The notes: generated by a model not told the origin, from the sequence alone. DNA of 64,000 bases from QHXW01 sp035280425 (GCA_035280425.1 DATEFW010000006.1:73348-137347), one strand, 5' to 3'. Shown: positions 15,776-25,435, counted from the stretch's first letter. Translations and numbers: made by a program.

Positions 15776-17878
15776 ATGGCGACCACACCGGCCAGCACGG
15801 AGCGCCCGGGAACCACTCAGTTCGAGGGACTGGAACACGAGACATTGATCCGCGCCTTCCGGATCATGCATACCGCTCGCCGTCTGGACGACCGGGAAAT
15901 CACTCTAAAACGGCAGAACCGGATTTTTTTTCAAATCAGCGGCGCTGGTCACGAGGCCGTGAACGTCGCCGCGGGCCTGGTGCTGCGCCGGGGCCAGGAC
16001 TGGATCTACCCTTACTACCGCGATCGCGCGCTTTGCCTGACACTCGGCGTCACGCCTTACGAAATGCTCCTCGCCGCAGTCGGCGCCGCCGATGATCCGG
16101 CTTCGGGAGGCCGGCAGATGCCCTCTCACTGGGGATCGGCGCGGTTGAACCTAGTGACTTCATCCTCACCTACGGGAACGCAATTTGTTCAGGCCGTTGG
16201 CTGCGCGGAAGCGGGCCGGTTTCGCAATCCGAAATCCGACGATCTTACGCTGGTATCGGGCGGAGACGGCTCAACCAGCGAAGGCGAATTCTGGGAAGCC
16301 ATGAACGTCGCCTGCCTCCAGCGGCTGCCGGTTTTATTCCTGATCGAAGATAACGGCTACGCGATTTCAGTACCGATCGAATGCCAGACCGCGGGCGGAA
16401 ATATCGCGCAACTGCTGGCCGGCTTTCCCGGCCTGTTTCGCCAGGAAGTGGACGGCACCGATTTTCTCGCGTCTTATCGAGCGATGCGCGAAGCCGCGGC
16501 GTATTGCCGGGCGGGTCACGGTCCGGCCTTGGTCCACGCGCACGTGGTGCGGCTTTATTCGCATTCGCTGTCGGACGACGAGCGCATGTATAAAACCGCC
16601 GCCGAGCGAAAGGCCGAGTCCGATCGCGATCCGGTTCTGCTTTTCCCGAAGTTTCTGGTAGATGAAGGAGTCCTCGACCGCCAGGCATTGCAGCGCATCG
16701 TGCACGAAATTGACGAAGAGATCCACGAAGCTACGCAGCGGGCCCTGCGCGATCCTGCTCCGTCCCGCGATTCGGCTCTCACGCATCTGTATTCCGAGCG
16801 TGTCGACCCCACATCAAAGGAATTCGACGTTCCACCGCATTTCACCGGCGAATCGAAAACCATGGTGGACCTGCTCAACGCAACGCTCCATGAAGAAATG
16901 CGCCGGAACCCGGAAATTGTAGTTTTCGGCGAGGATGTGGCGGATTGCTCGCGCGAGGCCAGCCTGTCGGAAGTGAAAGGCAAGGGCGGCGTTTTCAAGG
17001 TGACTGCGGGATTACAGATCGAGTTCGGCAGTGCGCGCTCATTTAACACGCCGCTCGCCGAAGCTTCCATCGTGGGCCGAGCTATCGGCATGGCCACGCG
17101 CGGCATGAAACCGATCCCTGAAGTGCAGTTCTTCGATTACCTCTGGCCGGCGATGATGCAGATCCGAGACGAACTGGCCACCATCCGCTGGCGCTCGAAC
17201 GGCAATTTTGCCTGTCCGCTGGTTCTGCGCGTGCCGATCGGCGGGTATTTGAACGGCGGCGCAATCTATCACAGCCAGTCCGGCGAGGTCGAGTTCACGC
17301 ACATCCCCGGGCTGCGCGTGGTGATGCCTTCGAATGCCCTGGACGCCTGCGGCCTTTTGCGCACGGCAATCCGGTGCGATGACCCGGTCTTATTTCTCGA
17401 GCACAAACGGCTTTATCGCGAGCCGTATAACCGCTCGCCGCATCCCGGTCCGGATTTCACCATCCCGTTCGGGCGCGCGAAAGTGGTTAAGACCGGCCGC
17501 AATCTCACGATCATCACCTTTGGGGCCGTCGTTCAAAAAGCGCTGCAAGCGGCCATGCAAGTAGAACGCAAGAACCAGCAGGCCAGCATCGAGGTAATCG
17601 ATCTTCGCAGCCTGGCCCCGTACGACTGGGAAGCGATCCGCACCTCCGTCGAGAAAACCAGCCGCGTTCTCGTGGCGCATGAAGATTGCATCTCATGGGG
17701 CTATGGCGCCGAGATCGCTGCGCGTATAGCAGATGAACTATTCGATCGTCTGGACGCCCCAGTGCGCCGCGTTGGTGCGCTCGATACCTGGGTGGGTTAT
17801 CATCCGCAATTGGAGAGCGCCATCCTGCCGCAGGTCGAAGATCTCGCACGCGAAGCTGAGCGGCTGCTGGCCTTCTGA
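15776..17878 (+). CDS. Fused alpha-beta E1 of a branched-chain-type 2-oxo-acid dehydrogenase
   Basis: 700 residues from ATG at 15776, with TAGGAGG ending 4 nt upstream. Residues about 20-330 are an E1 alpha domain: the thiamine-diphosphate motif begins GGDGSTSEGEFWEA and ends EDNGYAIS. Residues about 360-695 are an E1 beta domain: FGEDVADCSRE, FNTPLAEASIVGRAIG, PEVQFFDYLWPAMMQI. In most bacteria alpha and beta are separate chains. The protein should decarboxylate a 2-oxo acid and pass the acyl group to lipoyl E2, but no E2 or E3 gene is in this window, so partners must be encoded elsewhere. The amidase gene follows after 7 nt. Confidence 0.9.
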   Translation: MATTPASTERPGTTQFEGLEHETLIRAFRIMHTARRLDDREITLKRQNRIFFQISGAGHEAVNVAAGLVLRRGQDWIYPYYRDRALCLTLGVTPYEMLLAAVGAADDPASGGRQMPSHWGSARLNLVTSSSPTGTQFVQAVGCAEAGRFRNPKSDDLTLVSGGDGSTSEGEFWEAMNVACLQRLPVLFLIEDNGYAISVPIECQTAGGNIAQLLAGFPGLFRQEVDGTDFLASYRAMREAAAYCRAGHGPALVHAHVVRLYSHSLSDDERMYKTAAERKAESDRDPVLLFPKFLVDEGVLDRQALQRIVHEIDEEIHEATQRALRDPAPSRDSALTHLYSERVDPTSKEFDVPPHFTGESKTMVDLLNATLHEEMRRNPEIVVFGEDVADCSREASLSEVKGKGGVFKVTAGLQIEFGSARSFNTPLAEASIVGRAIGMATRGMKPIPEVQFFDYLWPAMMQIRDELATIRWRSNGNFACPLVLRVPIGGYLNGGAIYHSQSGEVEFTHIPGLRVVMPSNALDACGLLRTAIRCDDPVLFLEHKRLYREPYNRSPHPGPDFTIPFGRAKVVKTGRNLTIITFGAVVQKALQAAMQVERKNQQASIEVIDLRSLAPYDWEAIRTSVEKTSRVLVAHEDCISWGYGAEIAARIADELFDRLDAPVRRVGALDTWVGYHPQLESAILPQVEDLAREAERLLAF

Positions 17879-17885
17879 AAAATTC

Positions 17886-19490
17886 ATGAATCGCAGAACT
17901 TTTTTGGGCGCCGGTGCCCTCGCGGGTGGGGCTATGGCTGCCGCGGCCTACGGCGGCCAATCGTCGCCGGAGCAGGTAAAGTCATTTGAGCTCGAAGAAG
18001 CGACGGTCGCCGAGCTTCAGGCGGGAATGAAATCCGGCAAATACACGGCCCGCTCCATTGCCGAAAAATACCTCGCACGTATTGAGGAAATCGACAAGCA
18101 CGGCCCTTCGATCAACTCCATCATCGAGATCAATCCCGAAGCGCTGGCAATTGCCGGCGCGCTCGACAAAGAACGCCAGCAGAAGGGCGCTCGCGGCCCT
18201 CTGCACGGCATCCCCGTTCTGATCAAAGACAACATCGACACCGGCGACCGCATGATGACCACCGCCGGTTCGCTCGCGCTCGCGGGTCCGAGCGCGCCGC
18301 ACGACGCGTTCCTGGTCGAGCGGCTGCGCCAGGCCGGGGCGGTGATTCTCGGCAAAACCAATCTCAGCGAGTGGGCCAATTTCCGGTCGAGCCATTCAAT
18401 CAGCGGCTGGAGCGGCCGCGGCGGGCTCACGCGCAACCCCTATGCCCTCGATCGCAATCCCTGCGGCTCAAGCTCCGGTTCGGGCGCTGCGGCCTCGGCC
18501 AACCTCTGCGCGCTAGCGATCGGAACCGAGACCGATGGCTCCGTAACCTGCCCCTCCTCGGTCAACGGCCTTGTTGGAATCAAACCGACGCTTGGCCTGG
18601 TCAGCCGGTCCGGCATCGTTCCCATCGCCCACAGCCAGGACACGGCCGGCCCGATGGCGCGTACCGTCACCGATGCCGCGATCCTTCTCGGCTTTATGGC
18701 CGGCATTGACCCGGCCGATCCTGCAACCGCCGAAAGCCGGGGAAATGCGCCGCCCGATTACACGAAATTCCTTGATCCCAACGGTCTTCGCGGCGCCCGC
18801 ATCGGCGTGGCGCGAAAATTTTTTGGCTTTAACGAGAAGGTCGACCAACTGATCGAGGCTGCGCTCGATACGATCAAACGCCTGGGCGCAGAGGTGATCG
18901 ATCCGGCGGACATTCCGACAACCGGCAAATTCGGCGATTCGGAAACGGAAGTATTGCTCTACGAATTCAAAGCCGATCTCAACAAATATCTGGAAAGCCG
19001 CGGCCCTAGCGCGCCCGTGCACTCCATGAAAGATGTGATCGACTTCAACGAGAAGAATGCAACGAAGGAGATGCCCTATTTCGGCCAGGACCTCATGATC
19101 AAGGCCGAGGCCAAAGGCCCTTTGACCAGCGCCGAATATTTGAAAGCCCTGAAGCGGGATCACGAACTCGCGCGCAAGAAGGGCATCGATGCCGTAATGG
19201 CGCAGCATAAGCTGGATGCGCTGGTCGCGCCGACATCCGGCCCGGCATGGTTGACCGATCTTGTCGCGGGCGATCATGCCTCGGGCGATTTCACCACACC
19301 CGCCGCCGTGGCCGGCTATCCGCACATTACCGTTCCGGCCGGGTACGTGTTCGGCCTGCCGGTGGGAATTTCATTTGTCGGAAAAGCGTACGGCGAGCCC
19401 GTGCTGATCCGCCTGGCCTATGCTTTCGAGCAGGCGACGAAGTTTCGCAAACCGCCGCGATTTCTGGCGACGGCGAATTTGACGCTCTAA
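17886..19490 (+). CDS. Tat-exported amidase-signature enzyme
   Basis: 534 residues starting MNRRTFLGAGALAGGAM, a twin-arginine (RRTFLG) signal, so it is exported folded. The amidase-signature catalytic triad is complete: Lys in GIPVLIKDNIDT, the cis-Ser in CGSSSGSGAAAS and the nucleophile Ser in GTETDGSVTCPSS. The GVKP-equivalent GIKPTLGLVSR follows. The family hydrolyses a wide range of amides; the substrate is not predictable. An earlier in-frame ATG lies inside the E1 gene and is rejected in favour of the Tat signal start. Confidence 0.9.
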   Translation: MNRRTFLGAGALAGGAMAAAAYGGQSSPEQVKSFELEEATVAELQAGMKSGKYTARSIAEKYLARIEEIDKHGPSINSIIEINPEALAIAGALDKERQQKGARGPLHGIPVLIKDNIDTGDRMMTTAGSLALAGPSAPHDAFLVERLRQAGAVILGKTNLSEWANFRSSHSISGWSGRGGLTRNPYALDRNPCGSSSGSGAAASANLCALAIGTETDGSVTCPSSVNGLVGIKPTLGLVSRSGIVPIAHSQDTAGPMARTVTDAAILLGFMAGIDPADPATAESRGNAPPDYTKFLDPNGLRGARIGVARKFFGFNEKVDQLIEAALDTIKRLGAEVIDPADIPTTGKFGDSETEVLLYEFKADLNKYLESRGPSAPVHSMKDVIDFNEKNATKEMPYFGQDLMIKAEAKGPLTSAEYLKALKRDHELARKKGIDAVMAQHKLDALVAPTSGPAWLTDLVAGDHASGDFTTPAAVAGYPHITVPAGYVFGLPVGISFVGKAYGEPVLIRLAYAFEQATKFRKPPRFLATANLTL

Positions 19491-19529
19491 TCCGCCACCC
19501 TCGCTCCCGTTGTATTACTCTGAATACCG

Positions 19530-21092
19530 GTGCCGAAACACCTCTATGATGTCGTGATCGTCGGCTCGGGTGCAGCCGGCGGAACACTCGCCGGACACCT
19601 GGCGCGGCGCGGCGTGGATGTCGCAGTGGTGGAAGGCGGGCCCAAAATCGATACCCATACTGCCTTCAACACCCACGCCATGCCCTTCGAGTTTCCCGAC
19701 CGCCATATTCCCACGATGCGCCCGGGCGTTGCCGGCTTTGAATCCGAGCGCAGCCGCGGCCTGGGCGGCAAGAGCATGACCTGGAACGCCGTGGCCTGGC
19801 GATTGAGCCACCGCGATTTCAAAGGGCGCTCGATCGATGGCGCCGGCGAAGACTGGCCCATCGACTATCCCGACCTCGCGCCTTATTACGACAAGATCGA
19901 GCGTGAAGTCGGTGTCTGCGGCAACCTCGATCATCTGGAAGACTTGCCCGACGGCATTTTTCTTCCGCCGGTCCCGATGAAATGCAGCGACATGATCGTG
20001 CGCCGCGGCGCGCGTAAGCTCGGCGTGAAAGTCATTCACGTTCGCAAAGCCACGCGCAGCATCCCGTCGCCCGCGCGGCCAGCCTGCCATTTCTGCGGGA
20101 ATTGTATGGCCGGATGCGATGTGGTCGCCAAATACAATTCCTACGACGTCCACATGGCGCCCGCCCTCAAAACCGGCCATCTCGCGCTTTATCCGAATTC
20201 CGTTGTGCGCGAAGTGATGTTGTCGGCCGAGAACCGCGTCACAGGTGTGCGTTTCCTCGATCGCGAAACCAGCGCAGAAGGCGAGGTACAGGGCCGCTCA
20301 GTGGTCGTTTCTTGCGCGTGTGTGCAAAGCATCGCGCTGCTGCTGATGTCAAAATCGCGGTTTTACCCGAATGGGCTCGCCAATTCGTCGGGCGAACTCG
20401 GGCGCAACTTCATCCCACATTTCACTGGCGGCGTCGAAGTTTTTCTGAAGGACCTGATCGGCCAGCCCACGACCGATGACGAAGGTTTTCTCGACCACGC
20501 GTACGTACCTTCGTTCATGCACACGCGCAAACGCGATTTTGCCCGCAGCTTCGGCATGCAGTTCGGGTATCAAAATCGCCGGTCGGTAGGCTGGGCGCGC
20601 GATCTCGCGGGCTTCGGCAAGAGCTACAAGCAGTCGGTAAAGAAGCGCTATCCGTCATTTTTGGAATTTTCGCCGTATGGGGAAATGCTGCCGAACAAAA
20701 ACAGCTTTATCGACCTCGATTACGAAAAACCGGATCAATACGGTCTGCCCCGAGCCCGCCGCCACGTTGCCTGGGGCGAAAACGATCGCAAGATTTTTGT
20801 CGAAATGCAACGCTGGTCGCGGGAGATTCTGGAAGCCGCAGGCGCCGAGTTCCTGTCGGAATCGAAACAGCCCGAGACCAACCATGAGCTGGGCGGTTGC
20901 CGCATGGGGGCCGACCCGCGCACATCGGTGGTCAATGCCGACTGCCGCACCCATGACGTGCCGAATCTCTACATTGTCGACGGCAGCGTCTTTCCGTCGG
21001 CATCGGAAAAGAACCCGACCCATACCATCATGGCGCTGGCGGCGCGCCTGGCGGATCATCTCGCAGACGGTCTGCGCAAAGGAGAAGTCTAA
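19530..21092 (+). CDS. GMC oxidoreductase, iron-sulfur-motif type (FAD-sugar dehydrogenase alpha-like)
   Basis: 520 residues from GTG. An FAD-binding Rossmann motif opens the protein (VVIVGSGAAGGTLAGHL), with the GMC-type LGGKSMTWNAV soon after, and the C-terminal FAD segment is YIVDGSVFPSASEKNPTHTIMALAAR, with the active-site His/Asn pair nearby (ETNHELGGCRMG). Near residue 187 is CHFCGNCMAGC, a CX2CX2CX3C cluster-type motif. The alpha subunit of FAD-dependent glucose dehydrogenases carries an Fe-S cluster in the corresponding insert. The next gene, separated by 0 nt, is the small-subunit type that usually accompanies such enzymes. It likely oxidises a sugar or polyol in the periplasm. Confidence 0.85.
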   Translation: MPKHLYDVVIVGSGAAGGTLAGHLARRGVDVAVVEGGPKIDTHTAFNTHAMPFEFPDRHIPTMRPGVAGFESERSRGLGGKSMTWNAVAWRLSHRDFKGRSIDGAGEDWPIDYPDLAPYYDKIEREVGVCGNLDHLEDLPDGIFLPPVPMKCSDMIVRRGARKLGVKVIHVRKATRSIPSPARPACHFCGNCMAGCDVVAKYNSYDVHMAPALKTGHLALYPNSVVREVMLSAENRVTGVRFLDRETSAEGEVQGRSVVVSCACVQSIALLLMSKSRFYPNGLANSSGELGRNFIPHFTGGVEVFLKDLIGQPTTDDEGFLDHAYVPSFMHTRKRDFARSFGMQFGYQNRRSVGWARDLAGFGKSYKQSVKKRYPSFLEFSPYGEMLPNKNSFIDLDYEKPDQYGLPRARRHVAWGENDRKIFVEMQRWSREILEAAGAEFLSESKQPETNHELGGCRMGADPRTSVVNADCRTHDVPNLYIVDGSVFPSASEKNPTHTIMALAARLADHLADGLRKGEV

Positions 21093-21659
21093 ATGGAAAC
21101 TCGCAGAGAAACCCTCAGGATCATCGGCGCTATCGGCTCGACGTGCGCGTTCCCGTTCGGCGCGAACAACCTCTACGGGCAGCATCAGCACGCGCATGGC
21201 TCCGCAACGCAGGAACCGCAGGCGCCTTATCAGCCGAAATTTTTTACCCCTAGCGAATACCAGACGCTCGCGCGCCTGACTGACGTAATCATTCCCCCGA
21301 CCGATACCCCCGGCGCATCAGCCGCGGGAGTCCCTGCGTATATCGATTATGTCGTGGTTCACAATTCCGAGCACCAAAAGCCGATGCGCGAGGGCCTGGC
21401 ATGGCTTGACCGGCAGTCCGGTGGAAAACAGTTCATCGAGCTGAGTGAACAACAGCAGATCGCGATTCTTCAGCCGCTGAGCGAGGCGATCGACCGCGGC
21501 CCGGCCAAAACCGCCGCCGAGCGGTTTTTCCGCATGATCAAGAGCATGACCGCCGACGGCTATTACACCTCGCAGATCGGCCTGGTCGAAGAACTTGGCT
21601 ATAAGGGCAACACGGCGCTCCCGTCATTCCCCGGCTGCCAGCACCCCGAGCACGCCTGA
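21093..21659 (+). CDS. Gluconate 2-dehydrogenase subunit 3-family protein
   Basis: 188 residues. The N-terminus METRRETLRIIGAIGS carries a Tat-like RRETLR and hydrophobic stretch. The core (FFTPSEYQTLARLTDVIIPPTDTPGA, residues about 50-75, then a helical domain to the end) matches the Gluconate_2-dh3 family, which acts as the gamma subunit and Tat hitchhiker escort for FAD-GMC dehydrogenases. It starts directly after the GMC stop codon, which fits a heterodimer made from a coupled pair. No cytochrome c beta subunit is found next to it. Confidence 0.85.
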   Translation: METRRETLRIIGAIGSTCAFPFGANNLYGQHQHAHGSATQEPQAPYQPKFFTPSEYQTLARLTDVIIPPTDTPGASAAGVPAYIDYVVVHNSEHQKPMREGLAWLDRQSGGKQFIELSEQQQIAILQPLSEAIDRGPAKTAAERFFRMIKSMTADGYYTSQIGLVEELGYKGNTALPSFPGCQHPEHA

Positions 21660-21665
21660 GACTTC

Positions 21666-21671
21666 TATAAT
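21666..21671 (+). promoter_or_regulatory. -10 element TATAAT for the Gfo/Idh gene
   Basis: A perfect TATAAT ends 6 nt before the ATG at 21678, inside the 18-nt gap after the gamma-subunit gene. It predicts a separate leaderless transcript for the Gfo/Idh gene. Confidence 0.55.
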
Positions 21672-21677
21672 CACAAC

Positions 21678-22877
21678 ATGTCAATTGAAATCGGCCGCAG
21701 AGATCTTCTGCGCGGCGCAGGCGCCGTCACCGCGCTTTCTTATTCGAGAATTTTGGGCGCCAATGACAAGATCCAGCTCGGCGTGATCGGCGTGGGCGAG
21801 CGCGGCCGCCACGACATGTCGCAGTTTCAGATGAACACGTCGGTGGACGTCACCGCCGTCTGCGATATTTACGGCGTGCAGATCGACAAGGCGAAGCAAA
21901 AAGCTCCCGACGCCAAAAGCTTCACCGATCATCGCAAGCTGCTCGACATGAAAGAAGTCGACGTCGTGCTCATCGCGACGCCTGACCACTGGCACGCCGC
22001 CATCGCCGTTGACGCCCTGAACTCCGGCCGCGACGTCTACGTCGAGAAGCCGCTCACCCGCACTATCGAAGAAGGCCCGCCCATCGTGAAGGCCGCGCGT
22101 GTGAATGAGCGCATCTGCCAGGTCGGCATGCAGCAGCGTTCCGGAATTCATTATCTGCGCGCCAAGCGCGAATATTTCGATACCGGCCGCCTCGGCAAAA
22201 TCACTCTCGCGCGCACCTGGTGGCACGGCAACAGCTATCACCTGCGAAAGGCGCCCGAATCGCTGCGCGAAAAACCATCGAACCTCGACTGGGCGCGCTA
22301 TCTCGGCCCGGTCAAATGGCGCGATTACGATCCGCAGCAGTACTGGAACTTCCGCGCGTATCTCGATTTCGGTGGCGGCCAGGTGACCGATTTGTTCACT
22401 CACTGGATCGATGTGGTCCACATGTTCATGGGCCAGGAGATTCCCAAGTCAGCCGTCGCCGCGGGCGGCGTCTACAACTATAAAGACGGCCGAACGGCGC
22501 CCGACACCATCAACGTTCTGCTCGAGTATCCCGGCGAGTTCAATGCCACGTTCGAAGCCACGCTCGTTCCCGGCATTACCGGCGCGGCGATCGAAATGTG
22601 CGGCACCGAAGGCCGGCTGTGGATCGACCGCGGCCACTATGAGTTTCATCCGCTCGGTAGAAATGCCGAGCCGGTCATCGTCAAAGCCGAGCCGCACGAT
22701 ATGACTCTCGACCACGTCAACAATTTTCTCGATTGCGTCCGCTCGCGTAAGCTCCCCAACGGCGATGTGCTGATCGGACACCGCTCCGCGCAGGCCTCGC
22801 ACCTCGGCAATATCGCCTATGTCGAGAAACGCCGCATCGATTTCGATCCGCTGCGTGAAGAAATTCTGCCCTTCTAG
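21678..22877 (+). CDS. Tat-exported Gfo/Idh/MocA oxidoreductase
   Basis: 399 residues. The N-terminal GRRDLLRGAGAVTALSY is a Tat signal. The NAD(P)-binding motif is GVIGVGERGRHD (an atypical third Gly context), the nucleotide end CDIYG, and the family motifs ATPDHWHA and YVEKPLTRTIEEG, with Lys of EKP as the catalytic base. The C-terminal alpha/beta domain has DFGGGQVTDLFTHWIDVVHMF. Secreted members of this family in Acidobacteriota and Bacteroidota act on oligosaccharides; the substrate is unknown. Together with the GMC pair it suggests periplasmic sugar oxidation. Confidence 0.88.
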   Translation: MSIEIGRRDLLRGAGAVTALSYSRILGANDKIQLGVIGVGERGRHDMSQFQMNTSVDVTAVCDIYGVQIDKAKQKAPDAKSFTDHRKLLDMKEVDVVLIATPDHWHAAIAVDALNSGRDVYVEKPLTRTIEEGPPIVKAARVNERICQVGMQQRSGIHYLRAKREYFDTGRLGKITLARTWWHGNSYHLRKAPESLREKPSNLDWARYLGPVKWRDYDPQQYWNFRAYLDFGGGQVTDLFTHWIDVVHMFMGQEIPKSAVAAGGVYNYKDGRTAPDTINVLLEYPGEFNATFEATLVPGITGAAIEMCGTEGRLWIDRGHYEFHPLGRNAEPVIVKAEPHDMTLDHVNNFLDCVRSRKLPNGDVLIGHRSAQASHLGNIAYVEKRRIDFDPLREEILPF

Positions 22878-22882
22878 CGTGG

Positions 22883-24265
22883 TCAGAACTGAAAGTAGAC
22901 AAACGGCAGGTGCTGCTCGGTGACGCCGAACAGCTCGATCGCCAGCAGCGCCAGCACCACGGTAGCGGTCCGCAGCCACGCCGGCGCCACTTGCAGCCGG
23001 GTCAAGACATTCCCGTATTCTTCCGCCAGCGCCACCGCGAGCGAAAAAGCCGCCATCCTCCAGTGCCACACGCTGAGCAGCGATTCGCCGCCGTGCCCCG
23101 CCGTCATCTGCCCCAGCACATAGATCGCAGACGGCAGAGTTCCGGCGCGGAAGAAAACCCAGCTGATCGATACCAGCAGAAATGTGAGCGCCACGAGCGG
23201 AATTCGAATCACGCCGCGTCGCTCGCTTTTGCCATAAATCGGACGCTCCACCGCCAGCAGCGCACCGTGATACCCGCCCCAGATCACGAAATTCCAGCTG
23301 GCGCCGTGCCACAGGCCGCCGAGCAGCATTGTCAGAAGCAGGTTGCGATAAGTATGCCACGCGCCGTGGCGGTTGCCGCCCAGCGGAATGTAAAGATAAT
23401 CGCGCAGCCAGGAGGAAAGCGACATGTGCCAGCGCCGCCAGAATTCCGTGATGCTGGCCGAAAGATACGGCCTGCGGAAGTTTTCCGGAAAATGAAACCC
23501 GAACAGCAGCGCGGTGCCGATGGCAATATCGGTGTATCCCGAAAAATCAAAAAAGATCTGCAGCGCGAAAGCGAACGTGCCCGTCCAGGCCGGAAGAAAA
23601 CCAGGAAACGCTTGCGGATTCTTGAAATAACTGTCCGCCACCAGCGCGAACTGGTCGGCAAAAACCAGCTTCTTGACCAGCCCCATGACGATCAGCAGCG
23701 TACCACGCTGCAGCTCGCGCGCAACCGGCGCGCGCCACGCCCATAGATCGGGAAAGAACTCCCGCGCGCGCACGATCGGTCCCGCCACGAGCTGCGGAAA
23801 AAATGCCACGTAAAGCGCGTAGTGGAAATAGTTCCGCACCGTGCGCTGCTTTCCGCGATAAACATCCACCACGTAAGAGATGCTCTGGAACGTGTGGAAA
23901 CTGATGCCCAGCGGAAGAATGATATCCAGCACGCGCGGCTGCGCACCCGGATGCACCAGCCCGGTCCACGTGGCAATCAGGAAATTGGTGTACTTGAACC
24001 ACCCAAGAAAACCGAGATTAGCCGAGAGGCTCAGCAGCAGCGCCAGCCGTCGCCGCCAGCCGGTGCAAGTATCGATCCACAATGCCGCTGAATAGTCGAT
24101 GGTAATCAGCGCCAGAAGGAAAATGACGAAGCGCTGGTTCCACCACATGTAAAAGTACAGGCTGGCCGCCAGCAGAATGTACGGACGAACCCGCCGCGGG
24201 CTGGCGTAAAACAACGCCAAAACCACTACAACGAAGATCCAAAATGCCCAGATCGTAAAAAGCAT
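22883..24265 (-). CDS. MBOAT-family O-acyltransferase (AlgI/DltB-like)
   Basis: 460 residues with about ten or eleven membrane spans. The MBOAT signatures are SLSSWLRDYLYIPLGGNRHG and the catalytic His region LWHGASWNFVIWGGYHG. The beginning FYASPRRVRPYILLAASLYFYMWW is typical of the AlgI group, which moves acyl groups across the inner membrane onto exopolysaccharide. The upstream gene ends 3 nt before this start and encodes an SGNH-type partner, so the pair should work as an O-acetylation system, as AlgI with AlgX/AlgJ. Convergent with the Gfo/Idh gene, 5 nt apart. Confidence 0.88.
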   Translation of the reverse strand: MLFTIWAFWIFVVVVLALFYASPRRVRPYILLAASLYFYMWWNQRFVIFLLALITIDYSAALWIDTCTGWRRRLALLLSLSANLGFLGWFKYTNFLIATWTGLVHPGAQPRVLDIILPLGISFHTFQSISYVVDVYRGKQRTVRNYFHYALYVAFFPQLVAGPIVRAREFFPDLWAWRAPVARELQRGTLLIVMGLVKKLVFADQFALVADSYFKNPQAFPGFLPAWTGTFAFALQIFFDFSGYTDIAIGTALLFGFHFPENFRRPYLSASITEFWRRWHMSLSSWLRDYLYIPLGGNRHGAWHTYRNLLLTMLLGGLWHGASWNFVIWGGYHGALLAVERPIYGKSERRGVIRIPLVALTFLLVSISWVFFRAGTLPSAIYVLGQMTAGHGGESLLSVWHWRMAAFSLAVALAEEYGNVLTRLQVAPAWLRTATVVLALLAIELFGVTEQHLPFVYFQF

Positions 24266-24268
24266 GGT

Positions 24269-25417
24269 CTAATGCGCCGGTAAGAGTTCCTGCACCTTTT
24301 CCGCCAGCCGGGTGGTGAACTCCGTGCGCCCGATACGGTTCATGTGCATTCCGTCGAAAAACCGGTCCGTTGTTTCCAGGTCTCGAAAAGTCGTCTGGTC
24401 GATCACCGAAACGTTAGGCTGTGTTCGCGCCCAATCCAGAAATTTCGTGGGCGCCGCCCGTTCCGGCTGCGGCAGCGGGCCGCGCGGCATCTCGATAAAA
24501 ATGATCCGCGTCGGAGAATTCCGGTAGAGCGCCACGATCCGGCCCAGCCATTCGAATCGATACCGCGTCATCTCCCCGCTTTGCGGTGGAAACGACGGCA
24601 TGAGAGAAGCGTGGATACTGTCCTTCTCGGCCTGGCTGATGCCGGGTGGATAATGCAGGGTGCGCGCCTGCCAGTCCGCCGTCAACCCGCCGAGATCGCG
24701 CTGGAGTCCCGAATACCCAAGATAATAATCAAGACCGTGCTCCCGCCAGTCTTTGGATTTTTTAATTCGGCCGCGAATGTCTTCCAGGAACGCACGCGCG
24801 TCGTATTTCATCACGGTTCCCTTCAGAATCGCTCCCACCAGCGCCGCGCGCCGTTGCTCGGCCGTCTTCATCGATGAGGCAAAGCCCCACACATCCGCCA
24901 GCCGCAGCCGCGCAATCACAAAATTCAAATCGATCAGCCGCGCCGGCATGCTGTCGAACGTTTCTTCTTCGGCATAATGGTCCATCGCCAGCACGATCGC
25001 CTCAAACCTGCGCCGGCTGGGATCGGCATCGCGCAATACGTAATACCACACGCGCGGCGGCGCACCTGCGATCCCCATGTCCCAGAAGTAAAGATTTCGT
25101 TTTTGCGAAACCTCGGTCGCCCGTTTCGCCGAAAAGCCTTCCGCGATGCGCGAATCGCCCACCACCAGAACTTCGTGCCTCCCTTTCGGCTGGAATCGCC
25201 TGAGCGAGTAGAGGTGCAGTTCGACCCATCCCGCGGAGGAATCCGGCTCGAAATACTTGTAATACCAGCCCTCGCGAAAAAGGAATCCTTCGACGAGCAG
25301 GAATACTGCGGCAGTTGTCGCGACCCATACGATCCAGCCGGCAACCCCGGAAGACGGCGCAGGCCTCTTCTGCTCGGCCGATTCCTTGAACCGCGCTGCC
25401 GGTTGGCTCGCCATCAA
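24269..25417 (-). CDS. Membrane-anchored SGNH-like esterase/transferase, MBOAT partner
   Basis: 382 residues: a short cytoplasmic N-terminus, one membrane span (about 25-45, WIVWVATTAAVFLLVEGFLF), then an extracytoplasmic domain. The SGNH nucleophile block is LVVGDSRIAEGFS (Ser about residue 90) and the Asp/His pair is FFDGMHMNRIG near residue 357. This layout matches AlgJ/DltD-type partners of MBOAT proteins, which receive the acyl group from the membrane enzyme. It shares a transcript with the MBOAT gene. The acceptor polymer cannot be predicted. Confidence 0.75.
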   Translation of the reverse strand: MMASQPAARFKESAEQKRPAPSSGVAGWIVWVATTAAVFLLVEGFLFREGWYYKYFEPDSSAGWVELHLYSLRRFQPKGRHEVLVVGDSRIAEGFSAKRATEVSQKRNLYFWDMGIAGAPPRVWYYVLRDADPSRRRFEAIVLAMDHYAEEETFDSMPARLIDLNFVIARLRLADVWGFASSMKTAEQRRAALVGAILKGTVMKYDARAFLEDIRGRIKKSKDWREHGLDYYLGYSGLQRDLGGLTADWQARTLHYPPGISQAEKDSIHASLMPSFPPQSGEMTRYRFEWLGRIVALYRNSPTRIIFIEMPRGPLPQPERAAPTKFLDWARTQPNVSVIDQTTFRDLETTDRFFDGMHMNRIGRTEFTTRLAEKVQELLPAH

Positions 25418-25435
25418 CCCTGAAGGTTATCAGAT

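Noticed and set aside
22910..23746. Open frame of 278 codons on the plus strand
   Set aside because: Antisense of the MBOAT gene, without motifs.
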